A stretch of 53,667 nucleotides of DNA from Planctomycetota bacterium (GCA_027622275.1 JAQBZB010000023.1:1-53667), one strand, 5' to 3'; shown: positions 1 through 9,172, counted from the stretch's first letter. Notes: generated from the letters alone by a model not told the origin. Made by a program: numbers and translations.

Positions 1-80
1 CCCCCCCCTGCCGCTACAATTCAAATTCGCCAATTTATTTCGGGACAATTCCGAAGGAAGGAAAACTAGTAGCCATTCGC

Positions 81-3000
81 TCAAGGTGTCCCCGCCGTGA
101 TTCGGCAGCTGGGCAACGCTTCTCGCAACTCCGCGAGGGCCGATGCGGATACTCTGGTGCCTTCCAGGTTCAGTTTTTTGAGAGTCGTCAGTTGCTGTAG
201 GAAGGGAACCGCCGTGTCCGTCGTGTTGGTTTGCGAAAGGTTAAGATCTACGAGCGGCAAAGAGACCAGATGCCGGAGACCTTCATCCGTGATGCGACTA
301 CGGTTCAGCTCAAGCCAACCAAGCTTTGGAAACTTCTTAAGTTGTGCGAGCGATCGATCCGTGAAATGCTCACCCGTTAGCTCTAGCTTCGTGAGGACCG
401 CGTGTCCGTTGGAACGCTCAATTGCCTCGTCTGACACGAAGGTATCGCCGAGACCAAGCGAATCCAGGTTTTGCAGATTGAGCAAAGCGTCTATCACTTC
501 GTTATTGATCTTCGTGTGGCCAAGATAGATCCACTTCAGAGATGGAATCTCCGCAAGATGCCTTGCACCGGCGGTGTCAATCGACGATCTCGCCAAAGTG
601 ACTCCTTCGAGCTGCTGTAGACCTTTAAGTCGGTCCAAGTCTTCGTTGCGGACCTGATCGTTGGCATAGAGGTCGATCGAGAGAAGTCTGAATGCATTCT
701 CGGGCAACTCTTCCAGGCTTTGAATCGAGGGGGCGGCAGTGACCTGCCCGTGAACTCTAACCGTCCCACCGATCGATAACACCCACTGAGCGACATTTCT
801 TTCAAATTCGAGAACCAATGGGTGGATGTCGCAATCCGGTAGCAGTGTTCTAAGACTCGCCACTCCCTTGGGTGTGATTCGTGAATCGGATACATCCAGG
901 AACGTGAGCTGATCGAACTCACTTAGATCCGCAAGAGCTTCGTCGTCGACCGTTGTGGCGATAAGTTCCAATCGCGTCAAGTCGCCCAGCTCTCGGAGAT
1001 GAGGAATTACGGCATTGCTAATCGATGCCCCCCGTAACTTGAGCGATGCAAGCTTCTGGAGTTGCTTCAAGCCGACAAGTCCTTCGGCTGTAACATTCAC
1101 ATCTGCAAGCTCGAGGCTCGTGAGTTGTGAGAGTGGTAGGATGTGGTCGAGTCCGCGGTTCGAGATTCGCACGCTGCGAAAATTCAGTGATGTCAAGTCG
1201 TCAAGTTGGTCCAAAAAGGCAAGGCCGTTGTCAGTCAACTCCGCATTCTGAAACGTAAGAGCTCGAAGACCCACGATCGTTCCGATGTGACTTGCTCCCA
1301 GGTCGTCGATCGGCACGTCGTACAGCTGGAGCGACTCGAGGCTGACGTCACTCAGCGACGCGAAGTTTTCGTTTGTCATGCCGGTCTTGTCGATGTGTAA
1401 CAGCCCGAGTGCCTGTGGAAGAGAACGTATCAGTGAACAAAGCGACGTCCATTGTTCGTCGTCAAATCTCGCGATGCCAGAGAACGAGATGCTCTGTAAC
1501 CGGAATGGCTTGCTTGGCAGAGAGTCGATGGAGGAATGCCTCGTGGAATTCTGGCTGTTGTCGCCAGCCACTTCGACGACTACCTCGCCTCCCATCCTCA
1601 GAACCAGTTCCGCAGCCGGTCGGTGGGGATCGTCAACATCGAAGATGCAATCCGGTAACAGGCGGCGCAACTGGGCGAGTCCCTCGTCCGTGACTAGGGT
1701 GTGTCCAAGAAAAAGCTCAGTAAGATTGTGCAGGTCGCCTAAGTGCATCAGCCCGGCATTGGTGATATCGGTCTCCCAAAGCTGCAGCACTCGCAGGTCT
1801 TTCAAGTCTTGCAAGTGCTTCAGTCCATCGTCTGTGATGGCTTCGCCGGACAGGTCCAATGCGGTCAACGTTGGGATTCTCTTGAGCGTTTCGAGGCCAT
1901 TGTCGGTGATGCCCGTATAGCCTAGCGACAGAGCTTCGAGATTCGGCAGCGTTGTCAGATGATTCACATCTTCATCACGAATCGGCAAGCGATAGAGAAA
2001 CAGTTTGTTGATCGGTAGATCGCGTAGATGCTCCAGCCCTGGGCCGGTAACAGACGTCTTCCCCAGCCGCAACTCGTCGATCGGATAGGAAACGGCCTTA
2101 ATCAGCGTCGCAAGTTCAGTCAGATGCGCATCCGTGAATGCGGTACGCCCGGTGACATCCATCGCCGACACATGGAAATCCTTACCTGGCAACTCCGCCG
2201 CCGAATAAAGTACGCGTCCTTGCAACTGCGAGTCACCGGGGATCTCGACAACGAGATTCCCTCGCTGTTCGAAAATCCATAAGGCCAGTTTTCTCGACGG
2301 CTCCACTTTCTCCAGACCTGCCGTCTCCGTAACTCCCACTGCTCGCTCTGATCGCCCTTGTCTCGCGCCGCTGGTGCTGAAATAGCCGATGGATCCCAAT
2401 ACCAGAACCACCGAGACAGTAATCGCTACGATAGAATAGCGCGGAACAAGTCGGCGACTGCCGGGCTTGTGCGTTGGCGCAGAAACATCCGTGGTGATTG
2501 CGCCACCTGTCGCTGGTGTGTCGGGCTGATGTGCGATCGTGTCCAGGTCGGCACTACCTGTCTCCTTTGTTCGCGCGTCGTCATACAGCGAGACCAAATC
2601 GTAGCCATTTGTGAAAGGCAGCAGCGCCTCGGCAACGGCGGCAGCGGAGCCCATCCGTTGAGCCGGCTCTTTGGCAAGGAGTTGTCCAACAACGCTTGCA
2701 AGACCTGCTGGAACATCCGCTCGAAGCGACTGAATCGACGGCGCAGATTCTTGCGCATGAGCCATCAGAATACGGAATGGGCTTGATGATTCATGAACAT
2801 GAAACGGCGGGCAGCCACACAACAGGTGGAACAAGGTACAGCCGAGGCTATAGATGTCAGTCCGCACGTCCACCGAACGAGTGTCCATTGCCTGCTCGGG
2901 TGCCATGTAATCGGCAGTGCCCATCATCACTCCGCCACTGGTCAACCTTTCGCCGACACGGCGTTCATCCCACAGCCGGGCCAGCCCGAGGTCAAGCAGC

Positions 3001-3785
3001 TTGACGTGCCCCTCAGTCGTCAACATCAGGTTGGCGGGCTTGACGTCTCGATGGATGAGACCCTTGTCGTGGGCATGTTGGAGTGCAATCAGTGCCTGCC
3101 GCGTCATCTCGCAAGCGTCGGCGATTGGCAAAGGATTCGCTCGCCGAATCAGTTGTGCGAGATCGACTCCCTCGACGTAGTCCATCACCAGGAAGTACAC
3201 ACCATCCACTTCGCCTCCGTCGGTCGCGCGAACGATGTTCGGGTGTTCCAACTTAGCCAGTGCTTTCATCTCTTGGCGAAAGCGGTCGACGGCTTGTTCG
3301 TCTCGCATCCGTTCCGGTGGTAAGACTTTCAAGGCAACCGTCTTGTCGAGGCTGGTGTGTAGTGCCTTGTAGACAGTCCCCATGCCACCAGCGCCCAACT
3401 TCTCCAAGAGCTGGTATTGACCAATCGATCGCAACTCGCCATCGCGATCGGCTGGCTTTGATCTCGTGAAGACCTTTGGCGATTCATCACCAATCGCTGG
3501 CGCGAGGGCGTCGCGGAATGTCGCTGCCACCAGTTCTTCTCGCTCAGGAAAGCGGGCTCGATAAGCCGAAAGCTGAGGCGTGTCCCCATCCCGCGACCGG
3601 CGTTGCAACTCGACCGCGAGTAACTCCTTGAGGAGAGCCGTTTTCTCTGGCTCGGCGGTGTCAAGCAGATACATTTCGATCTGAGGGCTTCGACCCGCCT
3701 TCCATGCCGACTCGAAGTCAAGACATTTGGAGTCGATTGCCTGCCAAGACGCAACCGAAAGCGTTTCGAGTTCGTGGGCGCTCAA
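81..3785 (-). CDS. Ser/Thr protein kinase with C-terminal leucine-rich repeats
   Basis: A 1234-residue membrane-anchored Hanks-type kinase. Residues about 12-95 are the N-terminal region common in planctomycete kinases. The kinase domain spans about 121-391: glycine loop GAGGMG (131-136), Lys153, HRDVKPAN (245-252), DLG in place of DFG (265-267) and APE (295-297). One membrane helix lies at about 449-469. The outer part consists of three similar modules starting near 499, 724 and 997. Each opens with a VVVEV-like strand and an LP..PF/F segment, continues with LRRs (consensus L..L.L..T.ITD.GL), and closes with LPDC or LPSC. The start is TTG at 3785, because an in-frame TGA lies two codons upstream and the next ATG would cut the conserved N-terminus. 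An ECF sigma gene lies 146 bp upstream on the same strand, a pairing known in Planctomycetes. The ligand is unknown. Confidence 0.93.
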   Translation of the reverse strand: MSAHELETLSVASWQAIDSKCLDFESAWKAGRSPQIEMYLLDTAEPEKTALLKELLAVELQRRSRDGDTPQLSAYRARFPEREELVAATFRDALAPAIGDESPKVFTRSKPADRDGELRSIGQYQLLEKLGAGGMGTVYKALHTSLDKTVALKVLPPERMRDEQAVDRFRQEMKALAKLEHPNIVRATDGGEVDGVYFLVMDYVEGVDLAQLIRRANPLPIADACEMTRQALIALQHAHDKGLIHRDVKPANLMLTTEGHVKLLDLGLARLWDERRVGERLTSGGVMMGTADYMAPEQAMDTRSVDVRTDIYSLGCTLFHLLCGCPPFHVHESSSPFRILMAHAQESAPSIQSLRADVPAGLASVVGQLLAKEPAQRMGSAAAVAEALLPFTNGYDLVSLYDDARTKETGSADLDTIAHQPDTPATGGAITTDVSAPTHKPGSRRLVPRYSIVAITVSVVLVLGSIGYFSTSGARQGRSERAVGVTETAGLEKVEPSRKLALWIFEQRGNLVVEIPGDSQLQGRVLYSAAELPGKDFHVSAMDVTGRTAFTDAHLTELATLIKAVSYPIDELRLGKTSVTGPGLEHLRDLPINKLFLYRLPIRDEDVNHLTTLPNLEALSLGYTGITDNGLETLKRIPTLTALDLSGEAITDDGLKHLQDLKDLRVLQLWETDITNAGLMHLGDLHNLTELFLGHTLVTDEGLAQLRRLLPDCIFDVDDPHRPAAELVLRMGGEVVVEVAGDNSQNSTRHSSIDSLPSKPFRLQSISFSGIARFDDEQWTSLCSLIRSLPQALGLLHIDKTGMTNENFASLSDVSLESLQLYDVPIDDLGASHIGTIVGLRALTFQNAELTDNGLAFLDQLDDLTSLNFRSVRISNRGLDHILPLSQLTSLELADVNVTAEGLVGLKQLQKLASLKLRGASISNAVIPHLRELGDLTRLELIATTVDDEALADLSEFDQLTFLDVSDSRITPKGVASLRTLLPDCDIHPLVLEFERNVAQWVLSIGGTVRVHGQVTAAPSIQSLEELPENAFRLLSIDLYANDQVRNEDLDRLKGLQQLEGVTLARSSIDTAGARHLAEIPSLKWIYLGHTKINNEVIDALLNLQNLDSLGLGDTFVSDEAIERSNGHAVLTKLELTGEHFTDRSLAQLKKFPKLGWLELNRSRITDEGLRHLVSLPLVDLNLSQTNTTDTAVPFLQQLTTLKKLNLEGTRVSASALAELREALPSCRITAGTP

Positions 3786-3931
3786 AACTCATACCTTGAT
3801 TGCTAAGGGGCGGTTTGCGAGAAGTAGGATTTTAACACACCAGCTGTCATTCTAGCTTTCACTTGCCAACCTCAACAAGTTTCGAGCGTTTGCCGTGAGG
3901 ATCAACACGGTAATTCGTGTGCAACTACGCT

Positions 3932-4540
3932 CTAACCAGACTTCCAGATCGCACGAATCAGTTGCGTTCGACGCCTTACGGTACGCTCGACGCAATCCAG
4001 CATATCGGCGATCTCTTTGTCTTGGTAACCCATCAGTTTCAGCAAGGCGATCATCCGCAAGTCGTCGTCTAGCTGCAAGAGCATCTCTTCGACGATCAGA
4101 TCGAACTCCTGTGTCGGCAACTCCCCCAGAGCGTTATCCAAGCCAGCCCCTTCGTTCTCCATTCCCGGTGGACCTTGAAACCAAGACTCGCCGCGTACGT
4201 TTCCGCCACCCTTCCTCTTTGTCTGTTCGCGTTGAACTTGCTTCAATGCCTTGCGTACGGTGATGACTCCCAGCAGGTTCCACAGGTTGTCCCGATGCAG
4301 CTCACCGGCCAAGTCGCCTCGTTCTGCCTGCTGCCAGAACGCGACGAAGGCGCTCTGCACGGCATCCTCCGCATCCGCCACGCGCTGCGGCCGATCGGCC
4401 AATGTCTTACGCGCCAACCCCAGCAGCCGCGGAAAGAACCGTTCCCACAACTGAGCCGCTACCGAGCCGTCGCCATCGCGCAGCAACTCGAAGAAATGTG
4501 TGATCGATCCTTTGTTCTGCTCGGACATGTTTCGGCTCAT
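3932..4540 (-). CDS. ECF-type RNA polymerase sigma factor
   Basis: About 202 residues. A region-2 segment (DAEDAVQSAFVAFWQQ) is followed by a charged linker and a region-4 helix-turn-helix near the end (GYQDKEIADMLDCVERTVRR). This is the size and layout of planctomycete ECF sigmas that accompany Ser/Thr kinases. The frame stays open to 4630, but those first 30 residues are encoded by a palindromic repeat and are unlikely to be translated. ATGs at 4540 or 4528 are the realistic starts, and neither has a strong ribosome site. The gene precedes the LRR-kinase gene on the same strand, so the two probably form one signalling unit in which the kinase controls the sigma factor. That link is inference. 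There is no anti-sigma gene nearby. Confidence 0.88.
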   Translation of the reverse strand: MSRNMSEQNKGSITHFFELLRDGDGSVAAQLWERFFPRLLGLARKTLADRPQRVADAEDAVQSAFVAFWQQAERGDLAGELHRDNLWNLLGVITVRKALKQVQREQTKRKGGGNVRGESWFQGPPGMENEGAGLDNALGELPTQEFDLIVEEMLLQLDDDLRMIALLKLMGYQDKEIADMLDCVERTVRRRTQLIRAIWKSG

Positions 4541-4575
4541 CGGAAGGTCAGAAGAATCGCCGCCGAACAAACGTC

Positions 4576-4630
4576 GTAGTGGTGGCTTCCAGCCGCCGCG
4601 ACCCGGACAACGGCGGCTGGAAGCTACCAC
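4576..4630. repeat. REPIN-like inverted repeat, family B (GTAGTGG)
   Basis: Left arm 4576-4598 begins GTAGTGGTGGCTTCC. Right arm 4611-4630 is its reverse complement over 20 bp with one mismatch, with a 12-bp spacer. Each arm can itself fold (GTGG.GGCT / AGCC.CCAC). The same family recurs at 44865-44930. It lies just upstream of the sigma gene and creates a spurious N-terminal extension there. Confidence 0.85.
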
Positions 4631-4839
4631 ACCTTCAACGAATAATTACAGGTCATTGTCTGTAAGTCGCACAAGGAAAGCAACTTGGCAAGTCAAGTAG
4701 ATTCACAACGCAATCGTTCTTCAGCCTTCTTTGAGGTTTCTGCAGAAACCATGTCCTGTCAACGGGCCGAATCGGAACTTACTGAATGCGGCCATCCACG
4801 GTCGGCGCACAATTCGGAGTTCAGTTCAGGGACAAAGAG

Positions 4840-6111
4840 ATGTTTGACTATTTCCCTGCGGCAATCATCTCGATCGCTGCTCTATTTGGTTGTTCACAGT
4901 TGCTTGCCGTCGATGACGAAGCACTCATAAGAACTTGGACGGATCGCCACGGTCGTCAAGTCGAAGCCGAGTATCTGGAATGCAAAGATGGCGAACTTCA
5001 CCTCAGACGGACGAGCGATGGCAATTCGTTTTCGGTTTCACTCGACAAGTTCTCCGACGCTGATCAACGGTTCGTAGAATCACAGGGCAACGCTGACTCC
5101 GCCGTGCCCACTTCGACCGAGCCCTTTGCCAACCAAGAACAAGACACGACATCTAGCGATTCGAAAAACGAGGACGCCAAGCAACGATCACCCTCCAGTG
5201 AATCGCAAGGAGCTGCCGCACCTACTGCGCAAGTTGAAATCGGCTTCGAGAGCGCACGTGAGGCGGAAGCGAATCCCTCAACAGCGATCAGTCGACAAGC
5301 CCAACTACAAATTGACGGTTCGAACGATTCATCCACACAGCGCAACGGGGTATGGACCATCGTGATCGCGGCTACCGTAGTCGCGCTGATTCTTGGAAGC
5401 GTCCTTTTGCGATTCTACCGAAGAAAGTCAACAACCTCGACTGCAAGGGACGGCCAGCAGCGAGCTAAGAAAACGCATGCCGACGATAAACTCGATGAAG
5501 CCACGGAATCTGTGCGACAGACACTGATCAGCCTCGGTGCCAAGTTTCCATCCGATGGCTGGGTCGAACTGTGCGGTCGTTCCTTCTCCGACGACCATCT
5601 AGCCCTTCTCGACAAGCTGCCATCAGTAAGGCACCTCTTTTTGGACCGCTCAGCAGTAACCGATATGGGTGTGATCAATCACATCAGCAAACTCACGAGT
5701 CTGACGGCGCTTGTCTTGGATGACACAAAAATCACGGATAAGTGTATTCCAGCGATCGCAAAACTCGAAGAAATCAGTGCTTTGCAACTGCGTGGAACTC
5801 AAATTACAGATGACTGCATCGGAGTCATCTCAATGCTCCCAAAACTCAAGTCGCTGGGGCTCAGTGCAACGCAAATATCAGATCGTGGTATTGCAAAACT
5901 AAGGCACTGCTCGCTCGGAAAGCTCAGCATCGAACGCTGCCGAAGCGTAACCGACGCAGCACTACCACACATCATCGCCATGCCGGCCCTTGAGAAGCTC
6001 TATGCAGTGGGAAGCAGCATCAGTGACGAGGGTGTCCAATGGGCTCAGAAACAACACAGCGGAGTTGGTCGCTTCCTGTATTTCATGGAGTGGAGATTCA
6101 GCAATCTCTAA
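4840..6111 (+). CDS. SHD1-domain membrane protein with LRR domain
   Basis: 423 residues from ATG 4840. An N-terminal hydrophobic segment (1-23) is a signal peptide or anchor. Residues about 29-80 match the SHD1 (Sla1 homology) domain common in planctomycetes (RTWTDRHGRQVEAEYLECKDG). A low-complexity acidic/Ser linker runs from 81 to 168. A transmembrane helix lies at about 171-192, followed by RFYRRK, and LRRs of the L.L..T.ITD type follow from about 235 to 400. The start was chosen because it places the hydrophobic segment at the N-terminus, with AAAGAG just upstream. The frame is open from 4786. The LRRs resemble those of the divergent kinase at 81-3785. The role is unknown; a scaffold or sensor for the same signalling system is an inference. 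Confidence 0.8.
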   Translation: MFDYFPAAIISIAALFGCSQLLAVDDEALIRTWTDRHGRQVEAEYLECKDGELHLRRTSDGNSFSVSLDKFSDADQRFVESQGNADSAVPTSTEPFANQEQDTTSSDSKNEDAKQRSPSSESQGAAAPTAQVEIGFESAREAEANPSTAISRQAQLQIDGSNDSSTQRNGVWTIVIAATVVALILGSVLLRFYRRKSTTSTARDGQQRAKKTHADDKLDEATESVRQTLISLGAKFPSDGWVELCGRSFSDDHLALLDKLPSVRHLFLDRSAVTDMGVINHISKLTSLTALVLDDTKITDKCIPAIAKLEEISALQLRGTQITDDCIGVISMLPKLKSLGLSATQISDRGIAKLRHCSLGKLSIERCRSVTDAALPHIIAMPALEKLYAVGSSISDEGVQWAQKQHSGVGRFLYFMEWRFSNL

Positions 6112-6141
6112 CTAATTAACCACCAGCAACGGAGTCCGAAC

Positions 6142-7032
6142 ATGAGGAAGCTATTCGCACGCACGAATGATACGTGTTCTTACGAGGAGATTATCCAAGG
6201 TGCTCCGCCGGGGGCGGATGCTCTACGATGCCAACTCTGCGGCAATATAGCGATCCTCATAGACCCCAAGCGTCCTGCATTTAAATGTCCAAAGTGTGGA
6301 GACGTTTTTCGCGATTCAGGAAGCACCAAGGCGAGCGAACGATGTTGCAAGTGCGATATCGACGCACCACGAGTCGAAGCTGATCGAGACCTCAGCTCGG
6401 ACGTCATTGCGGCGAACAGTGAACAACGTCAATTGAAGCCAATCGGGAAAGATCAGTTCAAACTTCTTGCTTGGATCACTGCTCTTTTCGGAGGAGCAGT
6501 CGCCTTTGCCGTTGGCTACTCTATGCAACCCGCCCATGACATTTCGGTAGGTGGTGCGTTCCTTCAAGTTACTGGTGCGATCATGTTCATTCTCGGAACG
6601 CCAATTTGCGTTGGATCCGTTGTCTTGAGATTCGTGATTCTTCTGGATCAGCTTTGCCGTGCCGCAGTGAAGTTGGCGTCTCGAGGAGGCGTATGTGTCG
6701 ATGCACCGCAAAAGCTCGATATTTGGGACTGCTGCGCCGTCATGGAGAGCTATTTGAGACCGTTAATATTTGTCGGAATGGTCGGTCTTGTCGGCGAAGC
6801 AATCGCCGCCAATTCGCCCGTCGCTGCTGAGGGGTTTTGGTTCATGTGTTGCGGAATATCCATTTTGTTGACGTGCGTGTTGGCTGCCATGATCTACCGC
6901 AGAACACAGTCGGCCCCACTTCACGCCCTCGTGATTTCTGGCATGTTTCACGGACTGATCCTGCTTCCGACCGTTTGGATTTCCTCAATGTGGAAGGCAG
7001 ATCAGTGGTGGTCTTATCAGTGGTGGCCGTAG
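6142..7032 (+). CDS. Zinc-ribbon membrane protein of unknown function
   Basis: 296 residues. Residues about 29-55 carry a CxxC...CxxC zinc ribbon (RCQLCGN and KCPKCGD), followed by more cysteines (RCCKC). About five hydrophobic segments then follow (for example LLAWITALFGGAVAFAVGY, FILGTPICVGSVVLRFVILL, FWFMCCGISILLTCVLA). A good ribosome site (GGAG about 8 bp before ATG) supports the start. The gene follows the SHD1-LRR gene with a 30-bp gap, so they may be cotranscribed. Zinc-ribbon plus multi-helix proteins of this kind are frequent in planctomycetes, without an assigned function. Confidence 0.75.
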   Translation: MRKLFARTNDTCSYEEIIQGAPPGADALRCQLCGNIAILIDPKRPAFKCPKCGDVFRDSGSTKASERCCKCDIDAPRVEADRDLSSDVIAANSEQRQLKPIGKDQFKLLAWITALFGGAVAFAVGYSMQPAHDISVGGAFLQVTGAIMFILGTPICVGSVVLRFVILLDQLCRAAVKLASRGGVCVDAPQKLDIWDCCAVMESYLRPLIFVGMVGLVGEAIAANSPVAAEGFWFMCCGISILLTCVLAAMIYRRTQSAPLHALVISGMFHGLILLPTVWISSMWKADQWWSYQWWP

Positions 7033-7179
7033 AGCAAAGCTTCGGCTGCTTTATCCGATGGAGCTGTGACTTCTTCACGGTGTTTTCACGAGATCTCAAA
7101 AATCTCTGTCCTATCCAGCCATTGGAACGGAACTTACGAGTTATCACGGCGCGGCGGCTGTTCGCCTTGGGGCAATGAA

Positions 7180-7466
7180 ATGCCAAGTCAGAATTCAACT
7201 CAAGCCCAAATCCACAGGAAAGATCGGATTTGCCCGAACTGCGGTGCTTCCGTCGGCAATCACGATGTCTTGTGCGTGACATACGGATACGACTACCGGA
7301 CCGCTACGGTCCATCGGACAACGCGTCGTAACGAGAGCAATGATGAGTCCGATGCTAATGCACTTTTGACACAAGCCGAGTATGAGATTCAAGATCGGGA
7401 GCGGCAGTCGCGCGAAGACCTTACCGGCGCTCGGTTTGGCAAGGCAGTTCCGTCTACTTGGTTGAC
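7180..7466 (+). pseudogene. 5' remnant of a zinc-ribbon protein gene
   Basis: From ATG 7180 the frame gives an N-terminus like planctomycete zinc-ribbon proteins: CPNCGASVGNHDVLCV, then YGYDYRT where the family usually has CGYD, so the fourth zinc cysteine is lost. After about 90 residues the frame runs antisense into the PII gene and continues there as meaningless sequence to 7686. The expected membrane segments are absent. This reads as a truncated gene whose 3' part was deleted or replaced next to the PII gene. The exact boundary is a guess. Confidence 0.5.
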
Positions 7467-7808
7467 CTACGTCGTCGCTCGCTCTTCGATCGCGATGTCG
7501 ATGATGTTCTCAAACGCATGCACCGGCAGCACCATGATCTTGCCGTCGCCCATTCGTCCGGTTCGAGCGACTTCGACGATCATCCGCAGGATCTCGTCCA
7601 CACGCGCGTCGTCCACCCAGACGGCGATCTCGACTTTGGGCAGGAATGCCATCGAGTATTCGCTGTCGCCGTACTCGTCGAGGTAGCTCTTTTGCCGCCC
7701 GTAGCCTTTGACCTCACGAACCGTGAGAGCTTCCAGCGGCGCTCGTTTCAGACGGTCGAGTACCTTCTCGGCCAGAAACGGTTTTACGACAGCTACGATT
7801 TCTTTCAC
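7467..7808 (-). CDS. glnB: P-II family nitrogen regulatory protein, divergent
   Basis: 113 residues with GTG start. The core matches PII: KGYGRQK, the T-loop with both tyrosines at the E. coli Tyr46 and Tyr51 positions (DEYGDSEY), FLPKVEI, and RTGRMGDGKIMV. The C-terminus differs: the usual RIRTGE stretch, whose arginines contact ATP phosphates, is replaced by FENIIDI. Classical PII trimers sense ATP/ADP and 2-oxoglutarate and bind nitrogen regulators. Here a ferredoxin gene lies 25 bp upstream in the same operon, rather than amtB or glnA, so the partner may be a redox protein. glnB versus glnK cannot be decided. Confidence 0.85.
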   Translation of the reverse strand: MKEIVAVVKPFLAEKVLDRLKRAPLEALTVREVKGYGRQKSYLDEYGDSEYSMAFLPKVEIAVWVDDARVDEILRMIVEVARTGRMGDGKIMVLPVHAFENIIDIAIEERATT

Positions 7809-7833
7809 GAGGTCTAATTCACTGGGGCACGGC

Positions 7834-8226
7834 TTAGCTAAAGAAGTTGTCGCCGAACAGGTTCACTTCGGGACCACTTTCGACTTCGATGTCACCGTTG
7901 ATTTGCGTCATGCAGGCCAGCCGCATGTTGTCTTCGTGCCCGACGTACGCCAAGCAGGGAATCGGATCGGGTGGAAAACCAGGCGTTTTGAAGCGGAGCA
8001 ACTCACGCTTGGTGAGTTGGTTCGTGTTTTGGATGCCGGTGATCAGAACGCGGCACGTGCCACACATGCCAAATCCCTTGCAGTTCATAAACTTGTTGAC
8101 GCTTGCACCGTAACCGTTCACGCCGCAATTCAGGTTGATCCCCGCCTTGATCGCTTCTTCGCGGAGATAAGACCCGACGGGAACCTCGATTTCTTTGTTT
8201 TCTTTGGTGAACTTGACAATTGGCAT
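7834..8226 (-). CDS. 2Fe-2S ferredoxin
   Basis: 130 residues. A ubiquitin-like ferredoxin fold is indicated by an N-terminal beta-strand pair (IVKFTKENKEIEVPVGSYL) and the cluster motif C49-X5-C55-X2-C58 with a distal cysteine at 105 (MRLACMTQ). An insertion of about 45 residues between the third and fourth ligands makes it longer than plant-type ferredoxins. C34 and C91 are further cysteines. It is transcribed first, with the PII gene 25 bp downstream. It is probably a soluble electron carrier; no cognate reductase is nearby. Confidence 0.85.
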   Translation of the reverse strand: MPIVKFTKENKEIEVPVGSYLREEAIKAGINLNCGVNGYGASVNKFMNCKGFGMCGTCRVLITGIQNTNQLTKRELLRFKTPGFPPDPIPCLAYVGHEDNMRLACMTQINGDIEVESGPEVNLFGDNFFS

Positions 8227-8650
8227 GAGTCGGATCTGCTGTCAAAAAGGGCCGAAATAAGAACAAAACGAGTGGCTTGTGTCCGGGCATCCTACCGCCG
8301 CACAGCACAGAAATCTACCGCGCAATTCGCCGTGCGCGAAGTGAGTGGGAGGCAATGTTTTTCCACTCGAACAAGCCTCCGCTGTCGTTCCTAAGTTCGT
8401 ATTGGCACATTTGGGGCCTTCTGATACCGTACCCAGCCTTCGACAAGGAAGTCGAAGCTGGCCCACGCAGCTGGTTCAAGGACGACACAGTAGCCGGCGG
8501 GCACCAACCGAAGGTTGGTCCCGCGCTAACGGTCGGTCCCAAGAAACCACTCCCGTTGGTCGCTAGACTCGCCCTGAAATGACAGCATGTGACGCAACTG
8601 GCGAAGATTCGCTTGGAGAGATCGTGGCTACATCACGGAGGAGACAGGAG
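8227..8650. other. Divergent intergenic region
   Basis: 424 bp between the ferredoxin and RimI-like genes, which point away from each other, so promoters for both should lie here. I see no credible gene. The only clear structure is a perfect 7-bp hairpin with a GAA loop at 8503-8519 (ACCAACC-GAA-GGTTGGT). No convincing -35/-10 pair was identified. Confidence 0.5.
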
Positions 8651-9172
8651 ATGAGCACCGAGGGGAAACAGGACGTTTGTGTCCACATCCGCTGGATGAT
8701 TCGGCGCGATATGCCTGAGGTGCTGGACATTGAAGGCCAAAGTTTCGAGTTCCCTTGGTCGGAGGAAGATTTCATTCGCTGCCTCCGTCAACGGAATTGC
8801 ATCGGCATGGTCGCCGAATTCGAAGAGCAGGTCGTCGGTTTCATGATCTACGAATTGCACAAGACGCGACTGCACGTCTTGAACTTTGCTGTCAATGCCA
8901 GCTTCCGCCGCCGCGCTGTCGGGCAAGCGATGATGGGCAAGTTGGTTAGCAAGTTGTCGCATCAACGGCGAAACCGAATTCTGCTCGAAGTCCGCGAGAC
9001 AAATCTCGCCGCGCAGCTATTCTTCCGGAATATCGGCTTTCGTGCCGTTTCCGTATTGCGGGACTTCTACGACGATACGACCGAAGACGCCTACCTGATG
9101 CAGTACACGTATCAACCAGCAGAAGCCGAAGACGCCATGCCGGTGAACCGCATCACACGTTTGGCCGGTTAG
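8651..9172 (+). CDS. rimI: GNAT acetyltransferase, RimI-like
   Basis: 173 residues. GNAT signatures: an IR..M..DMPEVLDIEGQSFEFPWSEEDF N-terminus typical of RimI (ribosomal protein S18 N-alpha-acetyltransferase), the acetyl-CoA strand/loop region (FAVNASFRRRAVGQAMM, a variant of the R/Q-x-x-G-x-G/A loop), and LEVRETNLAAQLFFRNIGFR. Start ATG 8651 has a strong GGAGGAG site about 8 bp upstream, so upstream start codons were rejected. The family acetylates protein N-termini. The C-terminal 20 residues are not conserved-looking. Confidence 0.82.
   Translation: MSTEGKQDVCVHIRWMIRRDMPEVLDIEGQSFEFPWSEEDFIRCLRQRNCIGMVAEFEEQVVGFMIYELHKTRLHVLNFAVNASFRRRAVGQAMMGKLVSKLSHQRRNRILLEVRETNLAAQLFFRNIGFRAVSVLRDFYDDTTEDAYLMQYTYQPAEAEDAMPVNRITRLAG

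Noticed and set aside
4541-4630. N-terminal 30 residues of the sigma factor
   Set aside because: This stretch is encoded by a palindromic repeat and precedes a normal ECF start; ATG 4540 or 4528 is preferred.
7066-7686. Single 206-residue gene covering the zinc-ribbon fragment and beyond
   Set aside because: Residues before ATG 7180 are not conserved-looking, and those after about 7466 are antisense to the PII gene.
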